From assembly GCA_963921825.1 (NCBI GenBank), contig OY997590.1, forward strand, positions 47,881,039 through 47,945,038: a stretch of DNA of 64,000 bases, written 5' to 3'. Under the pieces are notes generated by a model that was not told the origin of the DNA, searched no databases, and saw nothing but the letters and a program-made list of their open reading frames with translations. This stretch comes from Erodium maritimum (lineage: Eukaryota; Streptophyta; Magnoliopsida; Geraniales; Geraniaceae). The position numbers and the translations under genes are program-made. Of the stretch, positions 40,786 to 50,721 are shown piece after piece (position 1 is the stretch's first letter; every line of letters begins with the position of its first letter).

Positions 40786-40834
40786 GCCATGTTCCAAGAA
40801 GCCCATGAAAGGCCCATGCAACCAAGGCCCATGG
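40786..40834 (+). promoter_or_regulatory. GGCCCAT cluster in the Copia-A LTR, possible promoter element
   Basis: GGGCCAT, AGCCCAT, GGCCCAT and GGCCCAT within about 50 bp. In plant promoters GGCCCA/TGGGCC (site II type) elements bind TCP factors and drive transcription in dividing cells. A role here is inferred from position upstream of the leader. Confidence 0.4.
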
Positions 40835-40836
40835 AA

Positions 40837-40863
40837 CTAATTAATCAAGTCTTGATTAATTAG
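40837..40863 (+). repeat. 27-bp perfect palindrome in the Copia-A LTR
   Basis: CTAATTAATCAAG, one spacer base, CTTGATTAATTAG. Present in all four LTRs (47608-47634; 55287-55313; 62061-62087). Confidence 0.9.
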
Positions 40864-41364
40864 TACTAAGTAAGCAAGACAAGGATTAAGGTGTTGGTGA
40901 TTCACCACCTAACCCAATCTTGTCTTGCCATACTTTGTCCTATTTACACCTTACTTGTCACCATGCTTGTCCCATGCCTTTAGTTGGACAAGTATGGGTT
41001 TTGTTATGTTTAAGTCATCTTTTTTCAACATAACAAACACTAGACAAGAATAGGAAACACATTTTCTCTCCCTCTTCCATGGCCATTTCGGGTTTGGCTA
41101 GTTTCCACCTCCATGTTTGTGTTCTTGAGTCCTCAAAGAGAAGAACTACGTGGCTTTGATTCCCAAGTGGATACGTAGGCGTCTTGGAGACTCAAGCCAA
41201 TCATTCGTTAACCGGTGTTCTTGTTTTGGTAAGAACTAGTGCTGAATTTTTCTCTTGTTAATCCATTCTTTGTTAGTTGTTTCATGGTTTTAATTGTCTC
41301 TTGGTTTTCATTGATTTTCCGCTGCGAGTTGGTTCATCTCCAACCCTACCTCGAGACCCAACAG

Positions 41365-41376
41365 TGGTATCAGAGC
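41365..41376 (+). other. Copia-A1 primer-binding site
   Basis: TGGTATCAGAGC one base after the LTR. Confidence 0.92.
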
Positions 41377-42917
41377 CGTGCTACCTTCGGGATTCACAAG
41401 ACGGTGTTCATAGTTTCGGTTTTGCTTGAAAGTTTCGTTTTTGGCATGTTGTTTTGCTAAATTGTTTGATAACATGTTTTAAATTCTTGTTTATGGATTT
41501 AATGCATGTAAAATGAACTTTTGAAAATTATTTCAAATCTGGAAATTTTGAAAAAAGTTTGATTTTTCGGGTCTCGGGAGCGGGACTCTCGGGGAGCCGA
41601 AACCGAGACCGAACGGGGCTCCGTTGGACGGAGCTAGGCCAAGCATGACCATTGGATGGTTGATATGCTAAGGCTAAACCGTTTTGTTAGTTATGACGAG
41701 TTTGGAACCGTCATGACGAACTCGAAGATCAAATGTTCAAAAGTTTCATTTTTGAACGGTTTCGATAAACCGAGCATCAAAAAATTTCGAAACTTGGCTA
41801 TTAATTAAAACCGGAAAATCACATGATGTTTGATAACATGCTTGTTTGATAACACGATGTGTGATGTGATGTTGGCATGGTGTACATAATAGCCCCGAGC
41901 TCAATTTAATTATTTATCGCTTTTCACGGCCTGCGAGCCGTTAGAGTTAACGTGTAATTATTCTTTCAAGGTGTGGTCGTCGAACCACTTGTTTGTAATA
42001 TTTATTTATTCCCGACCTGCGAGTCGTGTATTAAATTGTAATATTTTACTCAAGATGAAGAAAGGGCGAAAAGGTCATTTGGTGGCTTTTCGGGTGTTGG
42101 CATCGGCTTGGAGTCGGTGGAGCTCAAGAAGCTAGTGGGAGTTAGTTTAGGGGGCTATTATGTGCATATTTATCGCTTTATGCTTGGTTTAGTTTATGCA
42201 TGATTAATTCTGTGTTTTAGAATTGCATGCTTAACTTTATTTACCGAGCATATCACCTCACATGCAAAGATAAAATTGGAATTTTAATCCTTGTGTGTGA
42301 GCCCTTAGAATCGTCATTACATTGGATGTAGTTGACGGGTTCGAAGGAAGAATTACATTGGAGGTAATTTGAGGCATCATTGCATTTGGAATGTAGTTGA
42401 TGTGCTCATCGCATCTAGGATGTGTCAAAGTTTTAAACACAACCGGACAAGTAAAAACGGGTCATGTCCGATACCTCCCAATTATCAACACCTTACTACC
42501 TCCCCGTCCTATGGGTGTCGTGCGCATTAGCGGAGCATCCATGGGAAAGCGGGGTAGTAGGTTTGGACGACATATGTGGGTGTCGTGCGCATTAGCGGAG
42601 CACCTACATAGTGACGGGCCATAGTTGAAAATTGGTGGACCCGACTACGATTCTCAGCCTGAGGTTGAGCTAGGGTAACAGATAGGGTAAGCCGTGTACA
42701 TAAGTGCATACCCTAGCCAAGAGTCACATTGGATGTGATTGGATGGAGTCCTACCTACATAGCTCGATTAAGTGGTGAGCATTAGTTCAGCTTAATCGAG
42801 TGAATCAAGGATCTTGGTTTCAGATTCTAAAGGTTTAGAATTGATTGTTGGTGTTTAAGCTTGATCTTCATAAAATTTATTCAGTTTACTGATTGAATTT
42901 TATCTGTTGTAGATCAA
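41377..42917 (+). other. Copia-A1 5' leader with hairpin array
   Basis: 1.5 kb non-coding. Notable: four short hairpins at 42315-42424 (for example TACAT-TGG-ATGTA), another at 42726-42738 (CACAT-TGG-ATGTG), a 25-bp exact direct repeat at 42513-42537 and 42578-42602, a 10-bp stem CTCGATTAAG/CTTAATCGAG at 42763-42772 and 42791-42800, and ATTCTAAA-GG-TTTAGAAT at about 42823-42840. A packaging or dimerisation signal is plausible. Confidence 0.6.
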
Positions 42918-43151
42918 ATGGCAAATTCAGCGAACATTAATAGTTTGTCATTAAAAACCATTCTTGACAGGGTCAAGCTAAATGGGACAAACTATTTGGA
43001 CTGGTACAGAATTTTGAGGATAGTCCTCAAGTCTGAACGCAAAGAATATGTCCTTGACAAGGCTGTCTCTAAGACCATATCAGAGTTACATGAAGTGTCA
43101 TCAGCTGCTGAGAAGAATATCTCAGGGATCTGGGATCCAAGGATATTCTGA
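42918..43151 (+). pseudogene. Copia-A1 gag, truncated
   Basis: The ATG at 42918 starts a copia gag: 'SLKTILDRVKLNGTNYLDWY' then 'RILRIVLKSERKEYVLDKAV', closely like Copia-B gag at 52056. It runs only about 50 conserved residues. Compared with Copia-B (gag of over 200 residues) the middle and C-terminal part is deleted: after KTISELHEVSSAAEKN the sequence jumps to the region before the zinc knuckle and meets a stop at 43149. The same 77-codon frame with the same stop is in Copia-A2, so the deletion predates both insertions. A particle-forming Gag cannot be made from it. Confidence 0.9.
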
Positions 43152-43546
43152 TGGTCAACAAGGGAATTGGAAGTGGCAAGGGCTGGGCCCATGCGCACTT
43201 GGCAGGAAAGATGAGACACTTGAGAATGTCTGCTTCTACTGCCAACAGCCTGGTCATTGGAACCGGGATTACAGGAAGTTCACGGCTGATCTGAAGAAGG
43301 GCAGTGGGACTGCGCCTTCATCAAATAGCCTGGATGATCTGAAGAAGGGCAGTAGGACTGCGCCTTCATCAGGAAACCTGGATGATCTAAGGAAGGGCGG
43401 TGGGACCGTGCCTTCATTCGGTATTAACTCTATAGAGCTACATCTCTCTACTTCCAAAGATTCATGGGTATTAGATACCATGACTGAATCTCACACATGC
43501 ACTAATATATGGTGGCTGAAAGTAGGAGAGATTTGGAAAGCACGAA
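43152..43546 (+). pseudogene. Copia-A1 zinc knuckle and protease, both inactivated
   Basis: In the frame at 43048-43626 the knuckle reads CFYCQQPGHWNRDY: the fourth ligand, Cys in canonical C-x2-C-x4-H-x4-C, is Tyr (TAC). Three 60-bp tandem units follow (DDLKKGSGTAPSS type, ~43285-43420), where Copia-B has one. The protease start is WVLDTMTESHTCTN, with the catalytic D-T-G changed to D-T-M; Copia-B has LDTGSESH. A frameshift near 43540 separates it from the next part. All features are shared with Copia-A2. Confidence 0.85.
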
Positions 43547-44780
43547 ATGGACCTCAGAGTTGTGGCAACTGCTGTAGGATCCATGAGTCTTGCTTTGCCA
43601 AGAGGCCTTGTCTTAGTATTGTATAATGTATATTGCATACCTACTCTTAGTAGGAATATTATATCTGTATCCGTGTTTGACAAGGAAGGATATAATGTTA
43701 ATATTGGAAATGGAGTTTTCAATGTTCTATGCAATGATATGTTTTATACCAGTACTGACATGGTTGGAGGATTGTACATATTAGATATGGGTAACAATGC
43801 CTCAAGTTCTATATATTCCGTTAATACCAAGAGGTCTAAATCCAACGATTTAAACCTAACTCTGTTATGGTACTGTCATTTGGGTCGCATAAACAAGAAG
43901 CGCCTATCAGCACTTCAGAAGTGCGGGCTTTCAGGTTCATTCGAATTCCATTCGATCGATAGGTGCAAGGTTTGTTTGATGGGCAAAATGACTAAAGTGC
44001 CCTTTATCGATCGCGATGAAAGGGCGGGTGAATTATTGGGGCTGATACACTCGAATGTGTGTAGACCAATAAGTTCACTTGCCAGGAGGGGTTTTAGCTA
44101 CTTTATCACATTTACTGATGATTACAGTAAATATGGTTATGTCTATTCGGTGAGACATAAGTCTGAAGCTTTTGATAAATTCAAAGAGTTTAAGACTATA
44201 GTAGAAAACCAGCTCGACAAAGGTATTAAGGCACTTCGATTGGATCGAGGTGGAAAATACTTGACCACAGAGTTATTAGATCATCTAAAAGAGAATGGGA
44301 TCCTTTTGAAATGGACTCCTCCTAGGTCACTGTAGTTGAAAGGTGTAGCCAAACGGAGAAATCGGACATTGTTAGACAATGGTCTGTTCCATGATTAGTT
44401 GGACTGATCTCCCAATCTCTTTTAGGGGTTTTGCTCTAGAGACGACCGCATTCATAGTGAATCGGGCTTCGACGAATGGTGTGGAATGGACACCATTTTA
44501 AAAATGGTACGGGATGATGCCCGCTTTGTCCTTCCTAAAGATTTGTGGTTGCGAGGCTTATGTGAAACATTTGGTTTCGACTAAGCTCGAACCAAGATCT
44601 GAGATATGCACCTTCGTGTGGTATCCCAAAGCAACAAGGGGATACTATTTCTACAATCCCAGTGAGAACATGGTGTTCGTCGCTTGGGGTGGGGTCTTTA
44701 TGGAAAAGAAGTTTTGTTTCCAAAGACGTCATTGGGAGGACTGTGCATCTCGAAGAAATTCAGGATGGTACAGATCTGTC
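43547..44780 (+). pseudogene. Copia-A1 integrase with catalytic substitutions
   Basis: Frame 43547-44335: protease tail (NVYCIPTLSRNIISVSVFDK), pre-integrase zinc region with WYCHLGRINKKRL and CKVCLMGK, then the core. The first catalytic Asp of GLIHSDVCGP is Asn (GLIHSNVCRP). The second lies in LRLDRGGKYL, and the Glu of GVSERRN is Lys (GVAKRRN), just after an in-frame stop at 44333-44335. The region beyond (44336-44513) is frame-shifted; 44514-44783 continues 'LSFLKICGCEAYVKHLVSTK' and GYYFYNPSENMVFV. The three core changes (GAT to AAT, GAA to AAA, CAG to TAG) are transitions. Copia-A2 has the same set. Confidence 0.9.
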
Positions 44781-46435
44781 TAAACCAATTGGCAACCCAG
44801 TAGAAAGGAGCCAGAGATTGTCGTAGAGTAAGAACCAATTCCTGTTACAATTCCGGAAGGTCCAAGGCGATTTGAAAGGATCAATCTTCCACCTCCAAGA
44901 TATGGTATCCGGAGGTGACTATGAAGTCATGGTGGATCACGATGATCCAGCCACCTTTCAGGAAGTCGTGGATGGGCCCAACTCCGAGTTATGGCTGGGA
45001 GCCATGAGGGAGGAAATGCAATCCATGTCGGACAACCGAGTCTGGGAACCGGTTGATCCCATCAATGGTGTGAGGACCATAGGATGCAAATGGATCTTCA
45101 AGGTGAAGTTTGACATGGACGGCAACCCTCTGACCTACAAAGCTCAACTGGTGGCGAAAGGTTATAGGCAGATCCAATGGATTGACTATGAGGAAACCTT
45201 CTCCTTAGTGGCTATGGTCAAAATCGATCCAAATTCTTCTTGACATAACTGCGTATCATAATTACGAGATATGGCAAGTGGATGTCAAAACCGCTTTCCT
45301 AAATGGAAATTTGACTGAGTACGTTTGTATGTCTCGGCCCAAAGGTTTTGACGATCCGAAGAATAAAGGAAAGATTTATAAGTTGTTGAAATCCATTTAT
45401 GGATTGAAACGAACTTCTCGGAGTTGGATCCTTCGTTTTGATGAAGCTGTAATTGGATTTGGCTTAATCAAGAACGAGGATGAATCTTGCGTTTATAAGA
45501 AGGCTAGTGGGAGCAATATTACCTTTCTGGTTCTCATTGAAAACGACATCCCAACCTTGCACGAGACTAAAGCTTGGTTGAGGAAGTGTTCTTCAATAAA
45601 GGACTTAGGCGATGCTTCTCATATCTTAAGGATTAAGATATGTAGAGATCGCACCAAGAGGGTCTTGGATTTAAGTCAGGGAACCTATGTGAACAAGGCA
45701 TTGAGTAGGTTCTTAATGCTCGATTCAAAGAAAGGACTCTTACCCACTAGTCATGGCATTCATCTCAGCAAGACTCAGTGTCCTAAGACACCTGATGAGC
45801 TGAAAAGGATGATGAGAATCCTATGCGCCTGGGGGCAGGATCGATCATATATGCCATGACATGTATGAGACCAGACGTCTCGTAAGCCTTATGTTGTACC
45901 AGTAGACATCATTCTAACCCGGGGGAAAGATGATGCTGAACTAGTCGTCGAAGGATGAGTAGACGCTAGTTTTCCAAGACAAATCCAGATGACTTTAGAA
46001 GTCAATCAGGATATGTGTTTACGCTGAATGGCAGAGCTTTAGCTGGGAAAGCGTAAAGCAAGATACCATTGCCGAATCTACGACAGAGGCCAAGTACATG
46101 GATGCTGCAGAGGCAGCTAAGGAGGCTATGTGGATTTGGAAATTCATGGCAGGGCTGGGTGTAATTAAAAACCCATCCAGTCCGGTGAATCCATTTTGCG
46201 ACAACACAAGGGCCATTGCGCAAGCTAAAAGCCTAGATCGCATAACAAATCCAAACATGTACTGCGGCGTATCCACCTCATCAGATAAATACTGAACTGA
46301 GGTGAAGTGAAGATAACCGATATTGCAACAGATGATAACATAGCCAACTCATTGACTAAGGCAGTGTCACTGCCTGAACATGTTAGACATGTAAAGTCGA
46401 TGGGGACATATAGGAGTTTAGATTGGAACTAGGGC
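44781..46435 (+). pseudogene. Copia-A1 reverse transcriptase and RNase H; YVDD box deleted
   Basis: 44872-45243 holds the fingers (MREEMQSMSDNRVWEPVDP; GCKWIFKVKFDMDGNPLTYK). 45278-45859 holds the palm: MDVKTAFLNGNLTEYVCM keeps the first Asp, then IYGLKRTSRSWILRFDEA. Where Copia-B reads FLVL-YVDNILLIG-NDIP, this copy reads FLVL-IENDIP: seven codons with the catalytic YVDD box are gone, in frame, at about 45530-45540. RNase H follows at about 46085-46295 (EAKYMDAAEAAKEAMWIW; CDNTRAIAQAKS), but its end, normally RYHFIRE, is lost. Copia-A2 shares the deletion. Confidence 0.92.
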
Positions 46436-46446
46436 AAGTGGGAGAT
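46436..46446 (+). other. Copia-A1 polypurine tract
   Basis: AAGTGGGAGAT directly before the 3' LTR; the usual second-strand primer of copia elements. Confidence 0.85.
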
Positions 46447-48134
46447 TGTTAGTCTTAGTGCCCGTAGTTCAATCCTAAATGTCCAAATGTATATATCATC
46501 GTTAGCAATAAAATTAAAGCGGCTTTATATTACTTATGTGTTGGAGTAATATATCGATGTGTGCTCTGATCTATGCCCACCATGCGAATAGAACCATAGA
46601 TCGAGATAGATCACACTCGATGGGTCCCTAGTCAACAAAGCTTCACTAGAAGCGACTAGTATGAAAGATGGCTCTTTATGGCTTACGTTCTGTTAGTCAT
46701 TGGAATGGGATTTCGGAGTCTGATCATAGATATCATGTGGGACATGATATTGGACGACCCGCCCTGAATATGTGCCATAGATTAAGTCATGAACATATTC
46801 AGTGTCGTAGCTTGTCATGTATCCTTAGACCAAGGAGTCTTTGTGATCGCTATGTAGTCAACAACTGAGTTTGACCTGAGCCTAACGTTGTCCGTAACAG
46901 GGCTTCCATAACGGCCAGGATTGGCTTGGGGACGGGCTACATGAGTGACACGAAAGACGGCTAAGGGATTTATCCCTCATACTAAGGTATGGGAAAGATA
47001 TCGGTTCTCGGCCACTTGATCGAGAGTGACTGGAAGAATAGCATGGCCATGCACATGATACTGGGTATCATATCTTCAGTCATCTCACATATCAAGGAAC
47101 GGTGATTGAGAATAATAAGGATGACGGCTCTATGCCTTATCTCAATCAGGATATCGGAGATAAAAGGATAATGACAGGGACGACGGAAAGGTTAGAATCG
47201 ACAGGGTCGATTCGTTATGTAGTGTCAGGCAATACTAAAGTCTCGTTAGTTGCCACTTAAATAGGATCAAGTAAAATGGGATTTTACGTTGATCTATTGA
47301 CATGCATAAACCTAAGGGTCACACCGGAGGATGAAACTCATTGACACATTTATGGAGAATGGCCAAAAGGGAGTTGTCTCGGGACATGACCAAAACTGGG
47401 TTTTGGGTCATGTGCCCGTAAGTGAATAGGACTTTACGGATCGAGACAAGGCTTGGAGTCTTGGGATTGATCGCGTCGGATAATGTTGGACATTTCCGGT
47501 ATGGAAGGCATGGAGGCGATGAGCGAATCACGGGACCTCGTTGGAAATGGCCACGGGCCATGTTCCAAGAAGCCCATGAAAGGCCCATGCAACCAAGGCC
47601 CATGGAACTAATTAATCAAGTCTTGATTAATTAGTACTAAGTAAGCAAGACAAGGATTAAGGTGTTGGTGATTCACCACCTAACCCAATCTTGTCTTGCC
47701 ATACTTTGTCCTATTTACACCTTACTTGTCACCATGCTTGTCCCATGCCTTTAGTTGGACAAGTATGGGTTTTGTTATGTTTAAGTCATCTTTTTTCAAC
47801 ATAACAAACACTAGACAAGAATAGGAAACACATTTTCTCTCCCTCTTCCATGGCCATTTCGGGTTTGGCTAGTTTCCACCTCCATGTTTGTGTTCTTGAG
47901 TCCTCAAAGAGAAGAACTACGTGGCTTTGATTCCCAAGTGGATACGTAGGCGTCTTGGAGACTCAAGCCAATCATTCGTTAACCGGTGTTCTTGTTTTGG
48001 TAAGAACTAGTGCTGAATTTTTCTCTTGTTAATCCATTCTTTGTTAGTTGTTTCATGGTTTTAATTGTCTCTTGGTTTTCATTGATTTTCCGCTGCGAGT
48101 TGGTTCATCTCCAACCCTACCTCGAGACCCAACA
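46447..48134 (+). repeat. Copia-A1 3' LTR
   Basis: 1688 bp, the same length as the 5' LTR, with no difference in the stretches I compared. Followed by CTTAT. Confidence 0.95.
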
Positions 48135-48139
48135 CTTAT

Positions 48140-49100
48140 CCCCCTCTTTGAGCCACTCGTGTCTTGATTTCTATTTCCACGCCTTTGAAAGGGCTTTAAG
48201 TTTTTGTATAAGAAGAGCCCCTAGTAAAGCCCTCTTGGATTTTTCAGAATCAGATAGGTTTCTACACTCAATCACCCCATCCAGACTATTGATCTCCTGC
48301 TTGATGAATTCAATATCCCTTTCTAAACAACCAAAAACCCTGATATTCCAATCTTTCAAAAAAGTCTTGAGTAATTTCAGCTTCTGCCAAATGATGAAAT
48401 GTGGTTCCCCAGAGATGTCCAAAGCCTGCCAGAAAACTTTCACATCTTGAAAAAACAAATGATGATCTAACCAAGCATTGAGGAACTTAAAAGGTCTTGG
48501 GCCCCAATCCACAAAAGGATCTGAAAGAGTGATAGGCTTATGATCAGAAATGGCTCTGCATAGCCCAGACTGTGTCAAATTTTTGAAATCAGCAATAACT
48601 TGAGGCCCAAGCAAGAATCTATCCAGTCTTGAGGCTCAGGAAAAAGGGACAAACATGGTGAATTTAGCCCCATTGAGAGGAAAATCAACAAGTGGAGCCT
48701 CATTTAAGAAGAGTGAGAAGCTTCTATTAGTTGTGGATGTGTGTGATGAACCTTACTTTTCTGAGGGGTAAAGGACAGTAATCCCCAACACAAATGTAAT
48801 AGATCCCAAGTGCTTGTATCTCCTGAACAAGACTCAGCCAAAGATTCTTCATATCTCTCTCCCCCCCCCCCCCCCCCCCCCCCCCCAACAAGGAGCATAA
48901 ATATTTATTATGGCAGTACTAATATTCCACTTAGAAGCAAAACCGGACCAGACAATACCATGATCAATGGGTTTGGTATAATGAACCTGGAAGAAATGTT
49001 TGTTCCACAATGTGTAAATACCACCTGAATTTCCCATAGCATCCACATGAACCTCATCCCACCCCAAATTTAACCCAACAGATTTTAGGAAAAAAGAAGG
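48140..49100 (-). pseudogene. LINE-2 endonuclease and linker
   Basis: The minus-strand frame from 49067 reads 'GWDEVHVDAMGNSGGIYTLW' and IINIYAPC before a G-run (C26 on plus). After the run another frame gives MKNLWLSLVQEIQALGIYYI then CVGDYC, a changed GDFN motif. 48614-48171 has 'SDHKPITLSD', WGPRPFKFLNAWL and the linker 'KTFLKDWNIRVFGCLERDIE'. The N-terminal SWNVRG block is absent, in line with 5' truncation. Confidence 0.8.
48861..48886 (+). repeat. C26 homopolymer in LINE-2 endonuclease
   Basis: An uninterrupted C run (G run on the coding strand) just after the NIYAPC codons. Confidence 0.9.
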
Positions 49101-49152
49101 AAACTGATGTAGTTTTGTTTACTGTAACAAAATGAAACCTTGAGAAGTACTT

Positions 49153-50708
49153 TGAAGGTTAGTTTTATGCCCTAGGCCAATCTTTTCTTGTATGACATTA
49201 TCTTTTATTAATACATTGGCACTTTCATTATCATTTTGTTAAATGATAATTGCGTGAATAATCGACTCTTTATAAGATTATCAATTACGTGACTTGATAG
49301 TAAAACTCTTAGAACAAAACAGAGAGTATTATTCCAATGATCTCTGGTCTTATTGATATACTAAGACTAGTATGATGTTGACTCATGATCATGTTTTACT
49401 GATCATTCATATTGGATGTGAAGTCAAATCATAGATGCCATTTAGGAAAATGTTATTGGATGACCCACTGTGAGAATACTACGTAGGAACTGTCATGAGT
49501 ATTTCTCAGTACCGTAATATGACTTAAGTCCTTTGACCTTATAGTCGTCATGGATTTCTACATAGGTTGTTATGTGTCTTGACGTAGTTCAACGTTGTCT
49601 TTGACCGGACAACAATAAAGATTGTTGTTGTATACATAATTGTCTGTGTGAGGAATGTGAGCGACTGATAAGGGTTTTGTCACTCATGTAAATATGAGAG
49701 ATATCGTTTGGGCCCCTTGATAAGTGAGACTGCAGAATCGCATGGCCATGCGAATCGATAATGAGTTATCACTTGCAGTCTACTTAAGATCAAGAAACTA
49801 ACGATCGAATAAAATAAGGATGACGATTCTATGCCTTATATTCGATCGAGATATCGATGACAAAGGGATTAAGATATTAATGGTAAAAGGTTAAATCAGA
49901 TTGACGATCTTCATACAACTTTGGGAAGTCATAATGCCTTGCTAGAGGTCAACTATGACATGCAGACGAAACGGGGATTTCGGGCTCACTGCCAACGTTG
50001 TATGAGCCTACAGGGTCACACACAACAACAACCCCAAAATCGAGTTGAACTATAGAATATAATTATATTATATTTGATATAATATAATTTCATTCATTTC
50101 TCGTTTTCTAATTACTAATATAATTAGATTATATTGGGAAGACAAATGAAATAAGTTTATATATATAAGTATTTATTTCAGATTAAACTTTGGAATAAAA
50201 CCTATATACATTATGTTTATTTTATTTTGTTTTATAATTCAATTAATAATTATTTGAATTTTAGAAATTAAAATAAGCTATTTTTGAATTCCACTCATCC
50301 TAAAATATCTCCACGTATCTGATTTCGTAACCCTTTTTTGATTTACGAAATCAGATATAGGGGTTACGTTTCTGATAGTAGGGGTGTGGAAAAACGAGAG
50401 AGAAAAACTAGAGAAAGAGAAAGAAGAAACTGAGAGAAAAATTCTGATTTTGGTGCTAGCACACGAGAGATTTTTGGGAAGAGATTGTTGGTGTGGATAC
50501 CTGAAGAGGACGGATTCTTTTGAAGACGTCTCGACTTCGTCAAACCATCAGAGTGCACTTGGTCCCTGTCTCGAACCAGGCTCGAAACTACAAGTGGTAA
50601 TCTCTATTTAATTTTTGTTTGTCGGTTTATTCTGAATTACATGGATCCTAAGGGATTTCTAGGGATTTTATAATTTTAGCTGCGTTTTTGGCACCCTAGA
50701 ATCCTTCA
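49153..50708 (+). repeat. Copia-B 5' LTR
   Basis: 1556 bp with terminal inverted repeat TGAAGG/CCTTCA, directly followed by the primer site. It is unrelated in sequence to the Copia-A LTR for most of its length, although both share words such as AAATAAGGATGACG and ATATGAGAGATATCG-like segments. The preceding five bases are TACTT; the matching copy would be outside the window. Confidence 0.85.
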
Positions 50709-50709
50709 G

Positions 50710-50721
50710 TGGTATCAGAGC
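50710..50721 (+). other. Copia-B primer-binding site
   Basis: TGGTATCAGAGC one base after the LTR end, as in Copia-A. Confidence 0.92.

Larger units (their letters stand above)
39676..41363 (+). repeat. Copia-A1 5' LTR
   Basis: TGTTAGTCTTAG...GAGACCCAACA, 1688 bp, repeated at 46447-48134. The short frames inside recur in all four LTR copies but show no domain. Confidence 0.95.
39676..48134 (+). mobile_element. Copia-A1: recent, defective Ty1/copia element
   Basis: 8459 bp with two 1688-bp LTRs that look identical, a Met-tRNA primer site, 1.5-kb leader, truncated gag, and pol in the order protease, integrase, reverse transcriptase, RNase H, then a purine tract. CTTAT duplications prove transposition into LINE-2. 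Every enzyme carries a lesion, shared with Copia-A2 at 54787-63248. Confidence 0.95.
36798..49116 (-). mobile_element. LINE-2: L1-type LINE, inverted, split by Copia-A1
   Basis: On the minus strand: endonuclease (49100 to ~48520), linker, then a Copia-A1 insertion with CTTAT duplication, reverse transcriptase, thumb and C-terminal zinc domain down to 37650, 3' untranslated sequence, and the end AATAAATTTTGTTGATAAAAAA at 36797-36818. Removing Copia-A1 rejoins EWLKEGDK to CSKFYHLVANF. The 5' end and ORF1 are missing, so it is 5' truncated at about 49116. It has a large internal deletion in the reverse transcriptase. Confidence 0.85.

Noticed and set aside
39897-40832. Small open frames repeated in all four Copia-A LTRs (66, 94 and 70 codons), conserved between copies
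   Set aside because: They lie wholly in LTR sequence, have no domain, and their identity follows from the youth of the LTRs; no evidence of translation.
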